This document shows positions 17,548 to 26,211 of a DNA stretch of 64,000 nucleotides, piece by piece. The DNA comes from Pseudomonas viridiflava (GTDB taxonomy: Bacteria > Pseudomonadota > Gammaproteobacteria > Pseudomonadales > Pseudomonadaceae). The notes under the pieces are model-generated. The model worked only from the letters and a program-made list of their open reading frames with translations. It ran no database searches and had not been told where the DNA came from. The stretch is from NCBI RefSeq assembly GCF_900580865.1, contig NZ_UTBZ01000228.1:248001-312000 (forward strand), written 5' to 3'. Numbering within the stretch: position 1 is the stretch's first letter; every line of letters begins with the position of its first letter. Position numbers and translations under genes: made by a program.

Positions 17548-18198
17548 TTATTGGCTCGGAATTGACTCAAGTTGTTGCAGCAGTAAAGCCGCTTGCGTAC
17601 GAGTGCGCACATTCAGCTTGCGAAAGATCGCCGTGACGTGGGCCTTGATGGTCGCTTCCGACACACTCAGCTCATAGGCAATCTGCTTGTTGAGCAGGCC
17701 TTCGCAGACCATGGTCAACACGCGGAACTGCTGCGGCGTCAGGCTGGCAAGGCCATCACTGGCGGCTTTGGCCTCGTCGGAAACAGCAACCGCTTCAAAC
17801 GCTTGCGGTGGCCAGAACACATCGCCATCGAGCACTTTGCGTACGGCTTCCTGAATCACGCTGAGGTCGCTGGACTTGGGAATAAAACCACTGGCGCCGA
17901 ACTCACGGGATTTGACCATCACCGAAGCTTCTTCCTGCGCCGAAACCATCACCACCGGAATCTGCGGATACTGCCCGCGCAGCATGACCAACCCGGAAAA
18001 CCCGAAAGCGCCGGGCATGTTCAGGTCCAGCAAGACCAGATCCCAGTCAGCCTTTTCGGTCAGGCGCGTTTCCAGCTCGGCGATGCTCGCCACTTCTACC
18101 AGGCGTACATCCGGGCCAAGGCCCAGCGTCACCGCTTGATGCAGGGCGCTACGAAACAGCGGGTGATCATCGGCAATCAGGATGTCGTATGTGGCCAT
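17548..18198 (-). CDS. erdR: NarL/LuxR-family response regulator ErdR
   Basis: Two-component response regulator, 216 residues. Receiver domain 1-125 with the acidic pair Asp10-Asp11, phospho-acceptor Asp58 (LLDLNMP) and Lys109 (IPKSS). LuxR-type helix-turn-helix from about 150 (LTPQQFRVLTMVCEGLLNKQIAYELSVSEATIKAH, written here as its start and end elements). It resembles ErdR, linked to ethanol and acetate metabolism in Pseudomonas, and precedes dgkA as in P. aeruginosa. Its cognate kinase is not in the window. Confidence 0.85.
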   Translation of the reverse strand: MATYDILIADDHPLFRSALHQAVTLGLGPDVRLVEVASIAELETRLTEKADWDLVLLDLNMPGAFGFSGLVMLRGQYPQIPVVMVSAQEEASVMVKSREFGASGFIPKSSDLSVIQEAVRKVLDGDVFWPPQAFEAVAVSDEAKAASDGLASLTPQQFRVLTMVCEGLLNKQIAYELSVSEATIKAHVTAIFRKLNVRTRTQAALLLQQLESIPSQ

Positions 18199-18421
18199 TT
18201 TTCAAATGATCCTGTTTTTGATGGCAGACCCGGAGCATTCCGGCCTGGCCAAAGCAACTCAAGATGCCGCTTTCAAGCGATATCCACAGGGGCACGTTCA
18301 ACGCCAATCAACAGCAAACACGGCGTTTCAAACCTTGGCCGCACCCTAATCGGCGCCAAGCATGCCCAGCGAAGACGGGGTGGTCAAGCAGCACCGCGGC
18401 CGCTGCGTACAGTATGGGCCA

Positions 18422-19168
18422 CTATTGCGCCAACTCTGGCTGCGGCTTTCGTATATAGGGCAGCAACTCGGCGTGAGCGGGGGTGGATTCATTCATGTCC
18501 AATTGCTGCTTGGCGCCGAGGTAATGCTGGCTGAAGACATCGAAATAGGCGTCCAGCGCGGAAGCGGCGTCCGAGTCGCCAGCCAGCTCCAGGCAGAGTG
18601 CCGCCACTTCGGCAGTGCACAGGTGCTCGCTGCGGGTCGAACGGCGCAAGCGGTAGCGTGAGAGTTTGTCGGGCAGCAGGCTGAGGATCGGCAGACGGTC
18701 GAAGTACGGGCTCTTGCGGAAAATCTTCCGCGCTTCGGTCCAGGTCGCATCCAGCAGAATGAACAGCGGGCGCTTGCTGCTCTCGGGTGCGACCGTGTTG
18801 GTCACTCGCGACGGCTCCACGTATTCACCGGGAAACACCAGATACGGCTGCCACTGGGGATCGTTGAGCAGCGCCAGCATCTGCGGATCGGGCTCGGTGC
18901 GCGACCAGATGAACGCGTGGTTGTCGCGCACCACGTCGGCAATCAGCCAACCGGTGTTGCTCGGCTTGAACACTTCCTTGCCGGTCATGATCAGGCATAC
19001 GCCAGAACGGGTTTCGACGCTCGGCCGCCATGCGCACAGGCAATGGCTGATGATCACCCGGCAGTCGCGGCAACGCTCGGAGCGAAAGCCACGGGCCTGA
19101 ATCGGCTTGATGCCTTCATCTTCGCGCTGATCGCGCAGACGGGCGACGGCGTTGGGGGCATGATTCAT
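18422..19168 (-). CDS. tapT: DTW-domain tRNA-uridine aminocarboxypropyltransferase
   Basis: Adds a 3-amino-3-carboxypropyl group to uridine of tRNA (acp3U), the function shown for E. coli TapT/YfiP. 248 residues. A zinc-like cluster Cys33, Cys36, Cys43 and Cys45 is followed by the DTW domain with D140-x-T-W143 and TEARKIFRKSP. I choose ATG 19168 (MNHAPNAV); the next upstream start is TTG. It is divergent from the secreted protein gene at 19358. Confidence 0.88.
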   Translation of the reverse strand: MNHAPNAVARLRDQREDEGIKPIQARGFRSERCRDCRVIISHCLCAWRPSVETRSGVCLIMTGKEVFKPSNTGWLIADVVRDNHAFIWSRTEPDPQMLALLNDPQWQPYLVFPGEYVEPSRVTNTVAPESSKRPLFILLDATWTEARKIFRKSPYFDRLPILSLLPDKLSRYRLRRSTRSEHLCTAEVAALCLELAGDSDAASALDAYFDVFSQHYLGAKQQLDMNESTPAHAELLPYIRKPQPELAQ

Positions 19169-19357
19169 CGCGGGCAACGCCGGCAGACAGGGAAACTCGA
19201 CACGAACAACACTCGGCAGGGCAATAAAGGCCGGCAGTTTACCAGAGCGACGGGCACAAGCCTGTACCCTCCCGACCGGCTCCCCTATAATTCGCCGCCA
19301 CTGAACGCACAGTCACGTGGCTGGTCGAACCACCAGTCACTGAACCAGGAGAGTTTC

Positions 19358-19783
19358 ATGCTGCGCCTTATCGTTCCCACCGCTGCCATTCTGCTGGCGT
19401 CGTCCTTCACCGCTCAGGCTGCATCCCTGAGTGAGCAGAATCTGAACCGCGAGCTGCGCAACGTCGCCGCCCAAAGCAGCGTCGGCACGCCTCGGGCAAT
19501 CAATGAAGACATTCTTGATCAGGGCTACACCGTTGAAGGCACTCAGTTGATCAACCACCTGAGCGTGCAGAAGAGCCACGCCGACAAAATGCGCGCAGAC
19601 CCTAAAGCCGTGTATTTCCAGTTGGGCGCCTCGGTGTGCAACAACCCGTCGTTTCGAAAGCTGATGGCCAAGGGCGCGATCATGCGTTACGACTTCACGG
19701 AAGTGAAAACCAACAAAGCGATCGGCTCCGCCAGCTACCAGGAATCGGATTGCCCGAAAGCCGGTCCGGCGAAGAAGAAGTAA
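19358..19783 (+). CDS. Secreted QSregVF-family protein (PA3611-like)
   Basis: 141 residues with a clear signal peptide (MLRLIVPTAAILLASSFTAQA, cleaved after about residue 21). It matches the quorum-sensing-regulated virulence factor family named after P. aeruginosa PA3611. Two cysteines (in ASVCNN and ESDCPK) may form a disulfide in the periplasm. Function is not established. ATG 19358 is set by the ribosome site AGGAGAG about 7 bases upstream and by the signal peptide. It meets the next gene tail to tail without a gap. Confidence 0.82.
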   Translation: MLRLIVPTAAILLASSFTAQAASLSEQNLNRELRNVAAQSSVGTPRAINEDILDQGYTVEGTQLINHLSVQKSHADKMRADPKAVYFQLGASVCNNPSFRKLMAKGAIMRYDFTEVKTNKAIGSASYQESDCPKAGPAKKK

Positions 19784-19978
19784 TCATCGCGAATTGGCGC
19801 GCCGCTGTTCATCCTCGGCGCGCAGTTCGGCCAGCAAGGCCTGTAAATAGTGCGAACGGCGCTCGCCGCCGGCCAAGCGCCGGCAGCACTCCTCTTCGAG
19901 ACTGAGATGATTGGTCTCGGCTGATGCCTTCAACATTCGATACAACTGCGTATCGATCTCCAGAATCACTCTGGCCAT
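19784..19978 (-). CDS. Small ribbon-helix-helix-like protein
   Basis: 64 residues. MARVILEIDTQLYRMLK followed by a basic, acidic helical pair resembles the Arc/FitA-type ribbon-helix-helix fold used by antitoxins and small repressors. No toxin gene adjoins it. Its stop abuts the stop of the convergent gene (19783/19784). Start set at MARV because family members begin at the strand. Confidence 0.55.
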   Translation of the reverse strand: MARVILEIDTQLYRMLKASAETNHLSLEEECCRRLAGGERRSHYLQALLAELRAEDEQRRANSR

Positions 19979-20316
19979 GTGTCCCGCCTCCTTGCCACCC
20001 GCAAATCCTTGAATCGCCTGCACCGTGACGCAAAGCTGTCGTACGACGCCTGTAAGTTAGTTAATCAGAGGGATTGCCGCTCGGCGCAGGTTCGGACGAG
20101 CGGTGAAGGAACCGGTGGAAAATCAATAAACGGTTGCCAGCCAAAACCTTGCAGCGCAATGATCAAGTCAGCGCGATTGCGCGCAAGGGTCTAGATTCAG
20201 TGTATTCCCGATCTTTTTTCAACGGCAGGAAAGGAACTGCCGATCGTGTGTTTTTTGCAGCGAGGCACTGACGCCGCTCGTCAGGGTCACCCGCTCTGTG
20301 CAGAAGGAGACGTTGA

Positions 20317-21435
20317 ATGCCTTACCAACCGAATGACCTCTTGAGCCGTCATTTTCAGGAAAGCGGTCCCGACCTCATCAGCCAGGTCGAAGAACAACTC
20401 AACCGTGTTTCCCCCACCAGCCCGAATATCCCCATCTACCGCGACATGATCCTGACCGTGCTGCGCATGGCTCAGGAAGATCACAACCGCTGGAACGCCA
20501 AGATCACCCTGCAAGCCCTGCGCGAACTGGAGCAGGCGTTCCGGGTGCTGGAGCAATTCAAGGGTCGACGCAAAGTCACGGTGTTCGGCTCGGCGCGCAC
20601 GCCGGTCGAACATCCACTGTATGCCATGGCCCGTGAACTCGGCGCGGCACTGACGCGTTCGGACATGATGGTCATCACGGGCGCCGGGGGCGGCATCATG
20701 GCTGCCGCGCATGAAGGTGCCGGCCGCGATCACAGCCTCGGTTTCAACATCACCCTGCCTTTCGAACAACATGCCAACCCCACCGTCGATGGCACCGGCA
20801 ATCTGCTGCCTTTCCACTTCTTCTTCACGCGAAAACTGTTTTTCGTCAAAGAAGCCGACGCACTGGTCTTGTGCCCGGGCGGTTTCGGCACGCTGGATGA
20901 GGCGCTGGAAGTACTGACGTTGATCCAGACCGGTAAAAGTCCATTGGTGCCGGTGGTGCTGCTGGATGCGCCGGGCGGCACGTTCTGGCAAGGCGCAATG
21001 GACTTCATCCGCCAGCAACTGGAGGCCAACCGCTATATCCTGCCAACTGACATGAAACTGATGCGACTGGTTTACACCGTTGAGGAGGCGGTGGAGCAGA
21101 TCAACCAGTTCTACAGCAACTTCCACTCCAGCCGCTGGCTCAAGCGGCAATTTGTGATCCGCATGCATCACAAGCTAAGCGATCAGGCCCTGGCGCACAT
21201 GCAGGAAGCTTTTGCTGATTTGTGCCTGAGTGACCAGTTCCATCAACACGCCTATGCCGGCGAGGAACACGATGAAGCGCAGTTCAGCCATCTGGCGCGA
21301 CTGGCCTTCGCTTTCAACGCACGCACTCACGGGCGTCTGAGGGAGTTGATCGATTACATCAACCTGCCGGAAAACTGGGCGGACTCCAAACCGCAAACAG
21401 CGCAACGCAGCCGCGAGCCGTCAAAGGCAATTTGA
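20317..21435 (+). CDS. LOG/TIGR00730-family Rossmann nucleotide hydrolase-like protein
   Basis: 372-residue cytoplasmic protein with a LOG-family core at about 85-280: GSAR (91-94), GAGGGIM (122-128), and the active-site PGGFGTLDE (187-195, with Glu195). N- and C-terminal extensions make it longer than plant LOG enzymes, as in PpnN-type nucleotide 5'-monophosphate nucleosidases. Likely cleaves nucleoside monophosphates; the substrate is not shown by the sequence. Its place next to recX matches the P. aeruginosa order. Confidence 0.8.
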   Translation: MPYQPNDLLSRHFQESGPDLISQVEEQLNRVSPTSPNIPIYRDMILTVLRMAQEDHNRWNAKITLQALRELEQAFRVLEQFKGRRKVTVFGSARTPVEHPLYAMARELGAALTRSDMMVITGAGGGIMAAAHEGAGRDHSLGFNITLPFEQHANPTVDGTGNLLPFHFFFTRKLFFVKEADALVLCPGGFGTLDEALEVLTLIQTGKSPLVPVVLLDAPGGTFWQGAMDFIRQQLEANRYILPTDMKLMRLVYTVEEAVEQINQFYSNFHSSRWLKRQFVIRMHHKLSDQALAHMQEAFADLCLSDQFHQHAYAGEEHDEAQFSHLARLAFAFNARTHGRLRELIDYINLPENWADSKPQTAQRSREPSKAI

Positions 21436-21439
21436 AAGC

Positions 21440-21480
21440 AAAAAAAACGGCCCGCTATTTTCATAGCGGGCCGTTTTTAT
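21440..21480. terminator. Bidirectional terminator between LOG gene and recX
   Basis: ACGGCCCGCTA / TAGCGGGCCGT hairpin with an 8-base A-run on one side and T-run on the other, placed between two convergent genes. Confidence 0.92.
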
Positions 21481-21489
21481 TGAATCGAT

Positions 21490-21960
21490 TTAATCGTCCA
21501 TGCCTCGACCGCTGAACAAGCGGTTGATCATCTCCATCGAAAAACCCCGATACGAGAGGAACCGACCTTGCTTGGCCCGTTCTTTCGCATCAATCGGTAA
21601 ATGCCCGGAAAACTTCCGACGCCACGTTTCCTGCAGTTGTTCTTGCCAGCTGATACCGCTTTCGCGCAGGGCGAGTTCGATATCGGCACGTTGCAAGCCA
21701 CGCTGACTCAGTTCCTCACGAATCCGCAGAGGGCCATAGCCGGAACGGGCGCGGTAGGAAACAAAGCTTTCAAGGTAACGGGCTTCGGAAAGCAGGCCCT
21801 CTTCCGTCAAACGGTCGAGAGCTGTTTCGATCATCTCCGCCTCAGCGCCGCGTTGACGCAGTTTGCGCGTCAACTCGACTCGACCATGCTCGCGACGTGC
21901 GAGCAGGTCCATGGCGGTTCGCCGCACAGCGACGAGGGTATCGAGTACGGCGGTGGTCAT
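21490..21960 (-). CDS. recX: RecX, RecA regulator
   Basis: Inhibits RecA filament extension. 156 residues made of three-helix repeats typical of RecX (LARREHGRVELTRKL, GYGPLRIREELSQRG, GRFLSYRGFS). It follows recA by 8 bases on the same strand, so the two are one operon and RecX would be co-induced by DNA damage. Confidence 0.95.
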   Translation of the reverse strand: MTTAVLDTLVAVRRTAMDLLARREHGRVELTRKLRQRGAEAEMIETALDRLTEEGLLSEARYLESFVSYRARSGYGPLRIREELSQRGLQRADIELALRESGISWQEQLQETWRRKFSGHLPIDAKERAKQGRFLSYRGFSMEMINRLFSGRGMDD

Positions 21961-21968
21961 CGCTGCAA

Positions 21969-23027
21969 TCAGATGTCAGCGTCGGCCAGGTCGTCTTCAG
22001 TCTCTTTGACTGCAGAAGCCTTAGAGTCACCGATCGCTGCTGGAGTCAGCAGTTTGTCACGCAGTTGCTTCTCGAGCTTCGCGGCGATTTCCGGGTTGTC
22101 TGCCAGGAACTTGGCCGAGTTGGCCTTGCCCTGACCGATCTTGGTGCCTTCGTAGGCATACCATGCGCCGGATTTCTCGACGAAACCGTGCAGCACGCCC
22201 AGGTCGATCATCTCGCCGTTGAGGTAGATACCTTTGCCGTAAAGAATCTGGAACTCGGCCTGACGGAACGGCGAAGCGACCTTGTTCTTCACAACCTTGA
22301 CACGGGTTTCGCTGCCGACCACTTCGTCGCCTTCCTTCACCGCGCCAGTACGGCGGATGTCGAGACGGACCGAAGCGTAGAACTTCAGAGCGTTACCACC
22401 GGTGGTGGTTTCCGGGCTACCGAACATCACGCCGATCTTCATGCGGATCTGGTTGATGAAGATCACCAGGCAGTTGGCGTTCTTGATGTTGCCGGTGATT
22501 TTACGCAGCGCCTGGGACATCAGACGGGCTTGCAGGCCCACGTGCATGTCACCCATTTCGCCTTCGATTTCGGCCTTCGGTACCAGTGCAGCCACGGAGT
22601 CGACGATGATCACGTCAACGGCGTTGGAGCGCACCAGCATGTCGGTGATTTCCAGCGCCTGTTCACCTGTGTCCGGCTGCGACACCAGCAGGTCGTCGAC
22701 GTTGACGCCCAGTTTGCCGGCGTACTCAGGATCGAGGGCGTGTTCGGCGTCGACGAATGCGCAGGTCGCGCCGGCTTTTTGAGCCTGGGCGATCACGGAC
22801 AAGGTCAGTGTGGTTTTACCGGAGGATTCAGGACCGTAGATTTCAACGATACGGCCTTTTGGCAGGCCGCCAATGCCGAGCGCGATGTCCAGACCCAGAG
22901 AGCCAGTCGAGATAGCCGGGATCGCCTGACGGTCTTGATCGCCCATACGCATCACGGCACCCTTGCCGAATTGACGTTCGATCTGACCCAGGGCCGCAGC
23001 CAAGGCTTTCTTCTTGTTGTCGTCCAT
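21969..23027 (-). CDS. recA: RecA recombinase
   Basis: Strand-exchange ATPase and SOS co-protease, 352 residues. Walker A GPESSGKT is at 65-72; the LexA-cleavage and DNA-binding loops are intact (VDSVAALVPKAEIEGEMGD, INQIRMKIGVMFG). Start MDDNKKKALAAALGQ is fixed by the family and by GAGGACT just upstream. A LexA box lies about 40 bases before the ATG. RecA activity would also trigger the tailocin repressor encoded in this window. Confidence 0.98.
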   Translation of the reverse strand: MDDNKKKALAAALGQIERQFGKGAVMRMGDQDRQAIPAISTGSLGLDIALGIGGLPKGRIVEIYGPESSGKTTLTLSVIAQAQKAGATCAFVDAEHALDPEYAGKLGVNVDDLLVSQPDTGEQALEITDMLVRSNAVDVIIVDSVAALVPKAEIEGEMGDMHVGLQARLMSQALRKITGNIKNANCLVIFINQIRMKIGVMFGSPETTTGGNALKFYASVRLDIRRTGAVKEGDEVVGSETRVKVVKNKVASPFRQAEFQILYGKGIYLNGEMIDLGVLHGFVEKSGAWYAYEGTKIGQGKANSAKFLADNPEIAAKLEKQLRDKLLTPAAIGDSKASAVKETEDDLADADI

Positions 23028-23067
23028 TAAAGTCCTCACGTAATCAATAAGGCCTGACGGCCAACAC

Positions 23068-23083
23068 CTGTATAAGTAGCCAG
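23068..23083. promoter_or_regulatory. LexA box of recA
   Basis: CTGTATAAGTAGCCAG on the plus strand fits CTG-N10-CAG exactly, 41 bases before the recA ATG. Confidence 0.88.
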
Positions 23084-23110
23084 TATTATTCCACAGCGCT
23101 CGCGGATCGC

Positions 23111-23611
23111 CTACCCCTGATTTTCGATTTCTCGTGCCGCTAGTCGCAGGAGCCCCTCTAGCGCGGCCTTCACCGTTTGTCGGCGGACTTCATCACGGTT
23201 GCCGGGGAAGTGCTGAACCTCAGTGGTAACTGTCTCGCCAACACCCCAGGCCAGCCACACCGTGCCCACCGGTTTGTTCGGCGAGCCGCCGTCCGGCCCC
23301 GCTACGCCACTGACCGCCACGGCAAATCGCGCCAGACTTTTGTCCTGCGCGCCACGCACCATCGCCTCGACCACTTCGCGACTGACCGCTCCGACCGTTT
23401 CGAACAACTCGACCGGCACATTCAGTTGCTGGGTTTTCTGCCGGTTGGAGTACGTCACATAACCCGCCTCGAACCACGCTGAGCTGCCCGGGATCCGCGT
23501 GATCGCTTCGGCGATGCCGCCACCGGTACAGGACTCGGCGGTGGTCACATGGGCATTGAGCACTTGCAGACGTCGGCCAAGGTCGGCGGCCAGTTGAGTG
23601 ATCTCTTTCAC
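23111..23611 (-). CDS. pncC: Nicotinamide-nucleotide amidohydrolase (stand-alone CinA C-terminal domain)
   Basis: Deamidates nicotinamide mononucleotide in the NAD recycling route. 166 residues, the single CinA-C domain form common in gammaproteobacteria. TTAESCTGG near residue 24-31 holds the catalytic serine, and AVSGVAGPDGG and KPVGTVWLAW follow. I use the GTG at 23611 as start: GGAG lies 6 bases upstream and the family begins with KEITQLA; a GTG 39 bases further up is less likely. The tailocin cluster begins immediately upstream. Confidence 0.92.
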   Translation of the reverse strand: MKEITQLAADLGRRLQVLNAHVTTAESCTGGGIAEAITRIPGSSAWFEAGYVTYSNRQKTQQLNVPVELFETVGAVSREVVEAMVRGAQDKSLARFAVAVSGVAGPDGGSPNKPVGTVWLAWGVGETVTTEVQHFPGNRDEVRRQTVKAALEGLLRLAAREIENQG

Positions 23612-23678
23612 GGCATGCTCCGGATCGTGTGGAATGCCTCCACCGTACACGAGCCGGTTGCGCTTTCAATACACAGAC

Positions 23679-24197
23679 TCATTCAAAATGTTCGGGCGCG
23701 AGCGCTCTCACGTATGCCTGGCACGCCTGCAAGGCAATCAGTCCGCGGTCGCCGGTGTCGGTGATGGCGATAATTCGTTGAGCATGCGCCGGGTCAAGTC
23801 GGGCGCGTACGGTTGCATGATCCATGCTGCCGGCGCCGGCGGTGGCTGGCACGTTGCAGCCTGGGGCAACGTCGCCCGCGTCGAGAAGGACTGACAGGCG
23901 CACATCAGCAGTGGCAAGACGATCGCGCAGGCGATCCTGATCACGTTGGGCATCGCTCAGCGCTCGATAGTGGGTTTGTTCACTGGCCGCGAGCCGTTGC
24001 TCCAGCGCCAGGCGTTTATCCTGTTCGGCTTGTTGCGCGGTGGCGGCGGTCTGCGTCAGTTGATTGAGGGTTTCGGCGTTTAACCGCGCCTGATCGGCCA
24101 GTTGTCGGCCGTAGCGCCACTCCTGAAACTGCCAGGCCGCTGCAAACGCACCAGATGCCAGCAACAAGATGCCGATCACTCGCCAGGGGATTGGCAT
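23679..24197 (-). CDS. Rz-like i-spanin
   Basis: Inner-membrane spanin subunit for the last step of lysis, fusion of inner and outer membranes. 172 residues: one N-terminal transmembrane helix (about 7-25), then a long predicted coiled coil rich in Gln, Glu, Arg and Ala (30-110). The start overlaps the endolysin end by 22 bases. A second gene, Rz1, is nested inside in another frame. It is the last gene of the tailocin cluster. Confidence 0.85.
   Translation of the reverse strand: MPIPWRVIGILLLASGAFAAAWQFQEWRYGRQLADQARLNAETLNQLTQTAATAQQAEQDKRLALEQRLAASEQTHYRALSDAQRDQDRLRDRLATADVRLSVLLDAGDVAPGCNVPATAGAGSMDHATVRARLDPAHAQRIIAITDTGDRGLIALQACQAYVRALAPEHFE
23738..23953 (-). CDS. Rz1-like o-spanin lipoprotein nested in Rz
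   Basis: 71-residue protein fully inside the Rz gene in a different frame. It has a lipoprotein signal with likely lipidated Cys20 (LPLLMCAC) and a proline-rich mature part (QPPPAPAAW, SPSPTPATAD), the usual Rz1 design. Together with Rz it would form the spanin complex across the periplasm. Confidence 0.78.
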   Translation of the reverse strand: MPNVIRIACAIVLPLLMCACQSFSTRATLPQAATCQPPPAPAAWIMQPYAPDLTRRMLNELSPSPTPATAD

Positions 24198-24742
24198 AGC
24201 ACCGCCCTCGCCCGCGCCCAGATTTCCAGACGATCCTGCAGGCCGTTCAACCCGCCGTTGATGCGCCGGGTGATGGTGTTGAACTGATCGCGATCGGCCA
24301 GCTCGTTCAAGCCGTTCTGCTCCCAGAACCACGCGGCCGACTCGGCCGCCCATTGCGGTTGCTCGAGCAGTTCGGGCAGTGACAGCAGACGCTCATCGCC
24401 GAACAGGCCAAGGCTGCATTGCCGATAGTTGCTGCGACCGGTGATCTGGATCAGCCCGCGACCGCGGTATTTTTGTCCGTCGCCATCAGCCTCAGGCGTG
24501 TTGCCCAAACGCAAGGCCAACGTGCCGGTGTCGTATTTGCTCAGGTATTGGTTGTTGCCCAGTTCGCGCACGTAGCGTAATTGGCCCGACTCGTGGCCGA
24601 CTTGCGCAAGGAACGCCGCGGCGCGCTTGGGCGAGTCGATATGACGGCGCGCCATCGCGCTGTTGAGTGCAGAAACAAAAACGCCCGCTTGGGAGCGGGC
24701 GTTGGGCATGATGTCGATAAGGCTGTTTTCAGTTAATTGCAT
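24176..24742 (-). CDS. Endolysin, glycoside hydrolase family 19
   Basis: Cell-wall hydrolase that frees the tailocins, 188 residues, similar to the lytic enzyme of the P. aeruginosa R-pyocin cluster. The GH19 acid is in AQVGHESGQL (Glu51), with Glu60 following; KYRGRGLIQITGRSNY and a C-terminal AAWFWEQNGLNELAD complete the fold. There is no signal peptide, so it depends on the holin, which lies 30 kb away at the other end of the cluster. Confidence 0.9.
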   Translation of the reverse strand: MQLTENSLIDIMPNARSQAGVFVSALNSAMARRHIDSPKRAAAFLAQVGHESGQLRYVRELGNNQYLSKYDTGTLALRLGNTPEADGDGQKYRGRGLIQITGRSNYRQCSLGLFGDERLLSLPELLEQPQWAAESAAWFWEQNGLNELADRDQFNTITRRINGGLNGLQDRLEIWARARAVLCQSPGE

Positions 24743-24778
24743 GATGCTTGATCCTCCCTGGATATTGCCCCGATTGAA

Positions 24779-25033
24779 TCACGATTGACGGCCAATGCCT
24801 GTCAGCCATTTTTTTGCCAGAGTTTTCAGGGTGCTGTCCGGCGCAGGTTCTTCGGGTGATGTGAAAACCCAACCGAGGGTGCCGAAGTTGGCGGCCCAAT
24901 CGATTTGCGGTGTCGGCGTGATATCAGTGATGTCGATCCAGAGCAGATCCGGATGAAACATCTCGGCCATATTTCCATCGGTGGAGAAGAGTTCAACCAC
25001 GGTGTTCTGGGTGATGCGTGCGTAGGTTTTCAT
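24779..25033 (-). CDS. Small protein of fibre cassette 5 (putative fibre chaperone)
   Basis: 84 residues, beginning MKTYARITQNTVVELFSTDG, similar to the starts of other phage fibre-assembly proteins (compare MARYARIENGVAVEVIDTGD in cassette 3). It lacks the long C-terminal part of the others. The start overlaps the stop of the fibre gene by one base (TGATG), so translation is coupled. The role as chaperone is inferred from position and N-terminal likeness. Confidence 0.6.
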   Translation of the reverse strand: MKTYARITQNTVVELFSTDGNMAEMFHPDLLWIDITDITPTPQIDWAANFGTLGWVFTSPEEPAPDSTLKTLAKKWLTGIGRQS

Positions 25034-26193
25034 CAGGCGTACTCGTAAATGATCACGGCACCGGGAGCGCCTGCTGCGCCCGGTCTACCCGGCTGATTGG
25101 TTGTGTTAGCGATCCCGCCCGCGCCTGAGCCATAACCGGATCCGGGGGCAGCCACACTCAATGCAACGCTACTCGCATAACCACCACTGCCAAGCGGTGA
25201 GTTTGCGCCATGCCCGGCAAGTGTTGATCCGGTGAGGCACATCCCTGGGTTGCCGGCCGCACCTGCCGAATTGACAATGTTGCCGCCACTTGAGGTTTGG
25301 CTGGGAAAACCACCCACATACAAGCCGAATCCAGGAAGCGTGAGTGGAGTATTCCAGGGAGACCCGCCACCGCCGGTGGCCGAAACCAATGAACCCAGCG
25401 AACTTGTTCCGCCACTTCCCCCGCCTGTGCCGACAACCCCCGCCGCGCCGCCGGCCCCCACTGTAATGATTTGGTTCTGCCCGATCGCGGTAGATGATAA
25501 CCAGGCTTGTGCGTAGCTACCGGAAGCGCCACCGCCTGTAAGGGAAACCTGGGTGGAGTTCGTCGCACCGATTCCCGAGCTGCCACCACCTCCGCCGACG
25601 ATGGTGACCAATACGTTCTTCATTCCCACTGACGGCACATAGTTGCCGGATGCGGTGAACGTCTTGATCCCCAGGAGCCGGCCGCTTGCAGCATTGCCAC
25701 CACTCGCATACACCAGCACCCAACTATCCAGTGCTGCGCTGTACACCACCGAACACACACTACCGCCGACAATCTCGGCAGGCCGCAATGCACTCGCTGC
25801 AAGACTGACCAGCGGCTTGGGCATCAAGCCGTTCGGTGCAAACGTGCTCGCCCCGGTATTGGCATTACAAGCAGTAAAGCGCAGCGCCAAGCCGTCCTTC
25901 AATACAGTGACGGCAGGCACATAATTGGCCATATAGAGATTGGCCGCGCCGATGTCAGTGGCATGTTTGTCTTCACCTGCCTGACTGAGTTTTTTCATCG
26001 CTTGCAACAATTGGGTTGCATCGTCTTCGCTCGGTTCAACGCCGGCGGCTTTGACGACGTTCAACAATTCATCGGTAACGCTGTTGCCCCAGGTCGCCGG
26101 GATCAACGAGCCGGGTAATCCCGCGACGACGTCTTCATTGACGAACTTGCCATTCACCAGCCCGACGCTGGGAACGCTTTTTGGATAGTCCAT
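25033..26193 (-). CDS. Tail fibre protein 5 of the Mu-like tailocin (glycine-rich)
   Basis: 386 residues. Residues 1-60 are the anchor shared by all five fibres (MDYPKSVPSVGLVNGKFV, PGSLIPATWGNSV). The middle part is unique, and residues ~195-380 are a glycine-rich region with GGGGG runs ending GAVIIYEYA, a type seen in receptor-binding tips of phage fibres and related to fibre 3. Cassette partner is the gene at 24779. Confidence 0.82.
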   Translation of the reverse strand: MDYPKSVPSVGLVNGKFVNEDVVAGLPGSLIPATWGNSVTDELLNVVKAAGVEPSEDDATQLLQAMKKLSQAGEDKHATDIGAANLYMANYVPAVTVLKDGLALRFTACNANTGASTFAPNGLMPKPLVSLAASALRPAEIVGGSVCSVVYSAALDSWVLVYASGGNAASGRLLGIKTFTASGNYVPSVGMKNVLVTIVGGGGGSSGIGATNSTQVSLTGGGASGSYAQAWLSSTAIGQNQIITVGAGGAAGVVGTGGGSGGTSSLGSLVSATGGGGSPWNTPLTLPGFGLYVGGFPSQTSSGGNIVNSAGAAGNPGMCLTGSTLAGHGANSPLGSGGYASSVALSVAAPGSGYGSGAGGIANTTNQPGRPGAAGAPGAVIIYEYA

Positions 26194-26211
26194 TTCAACT
26201 TCTCTGATGAC

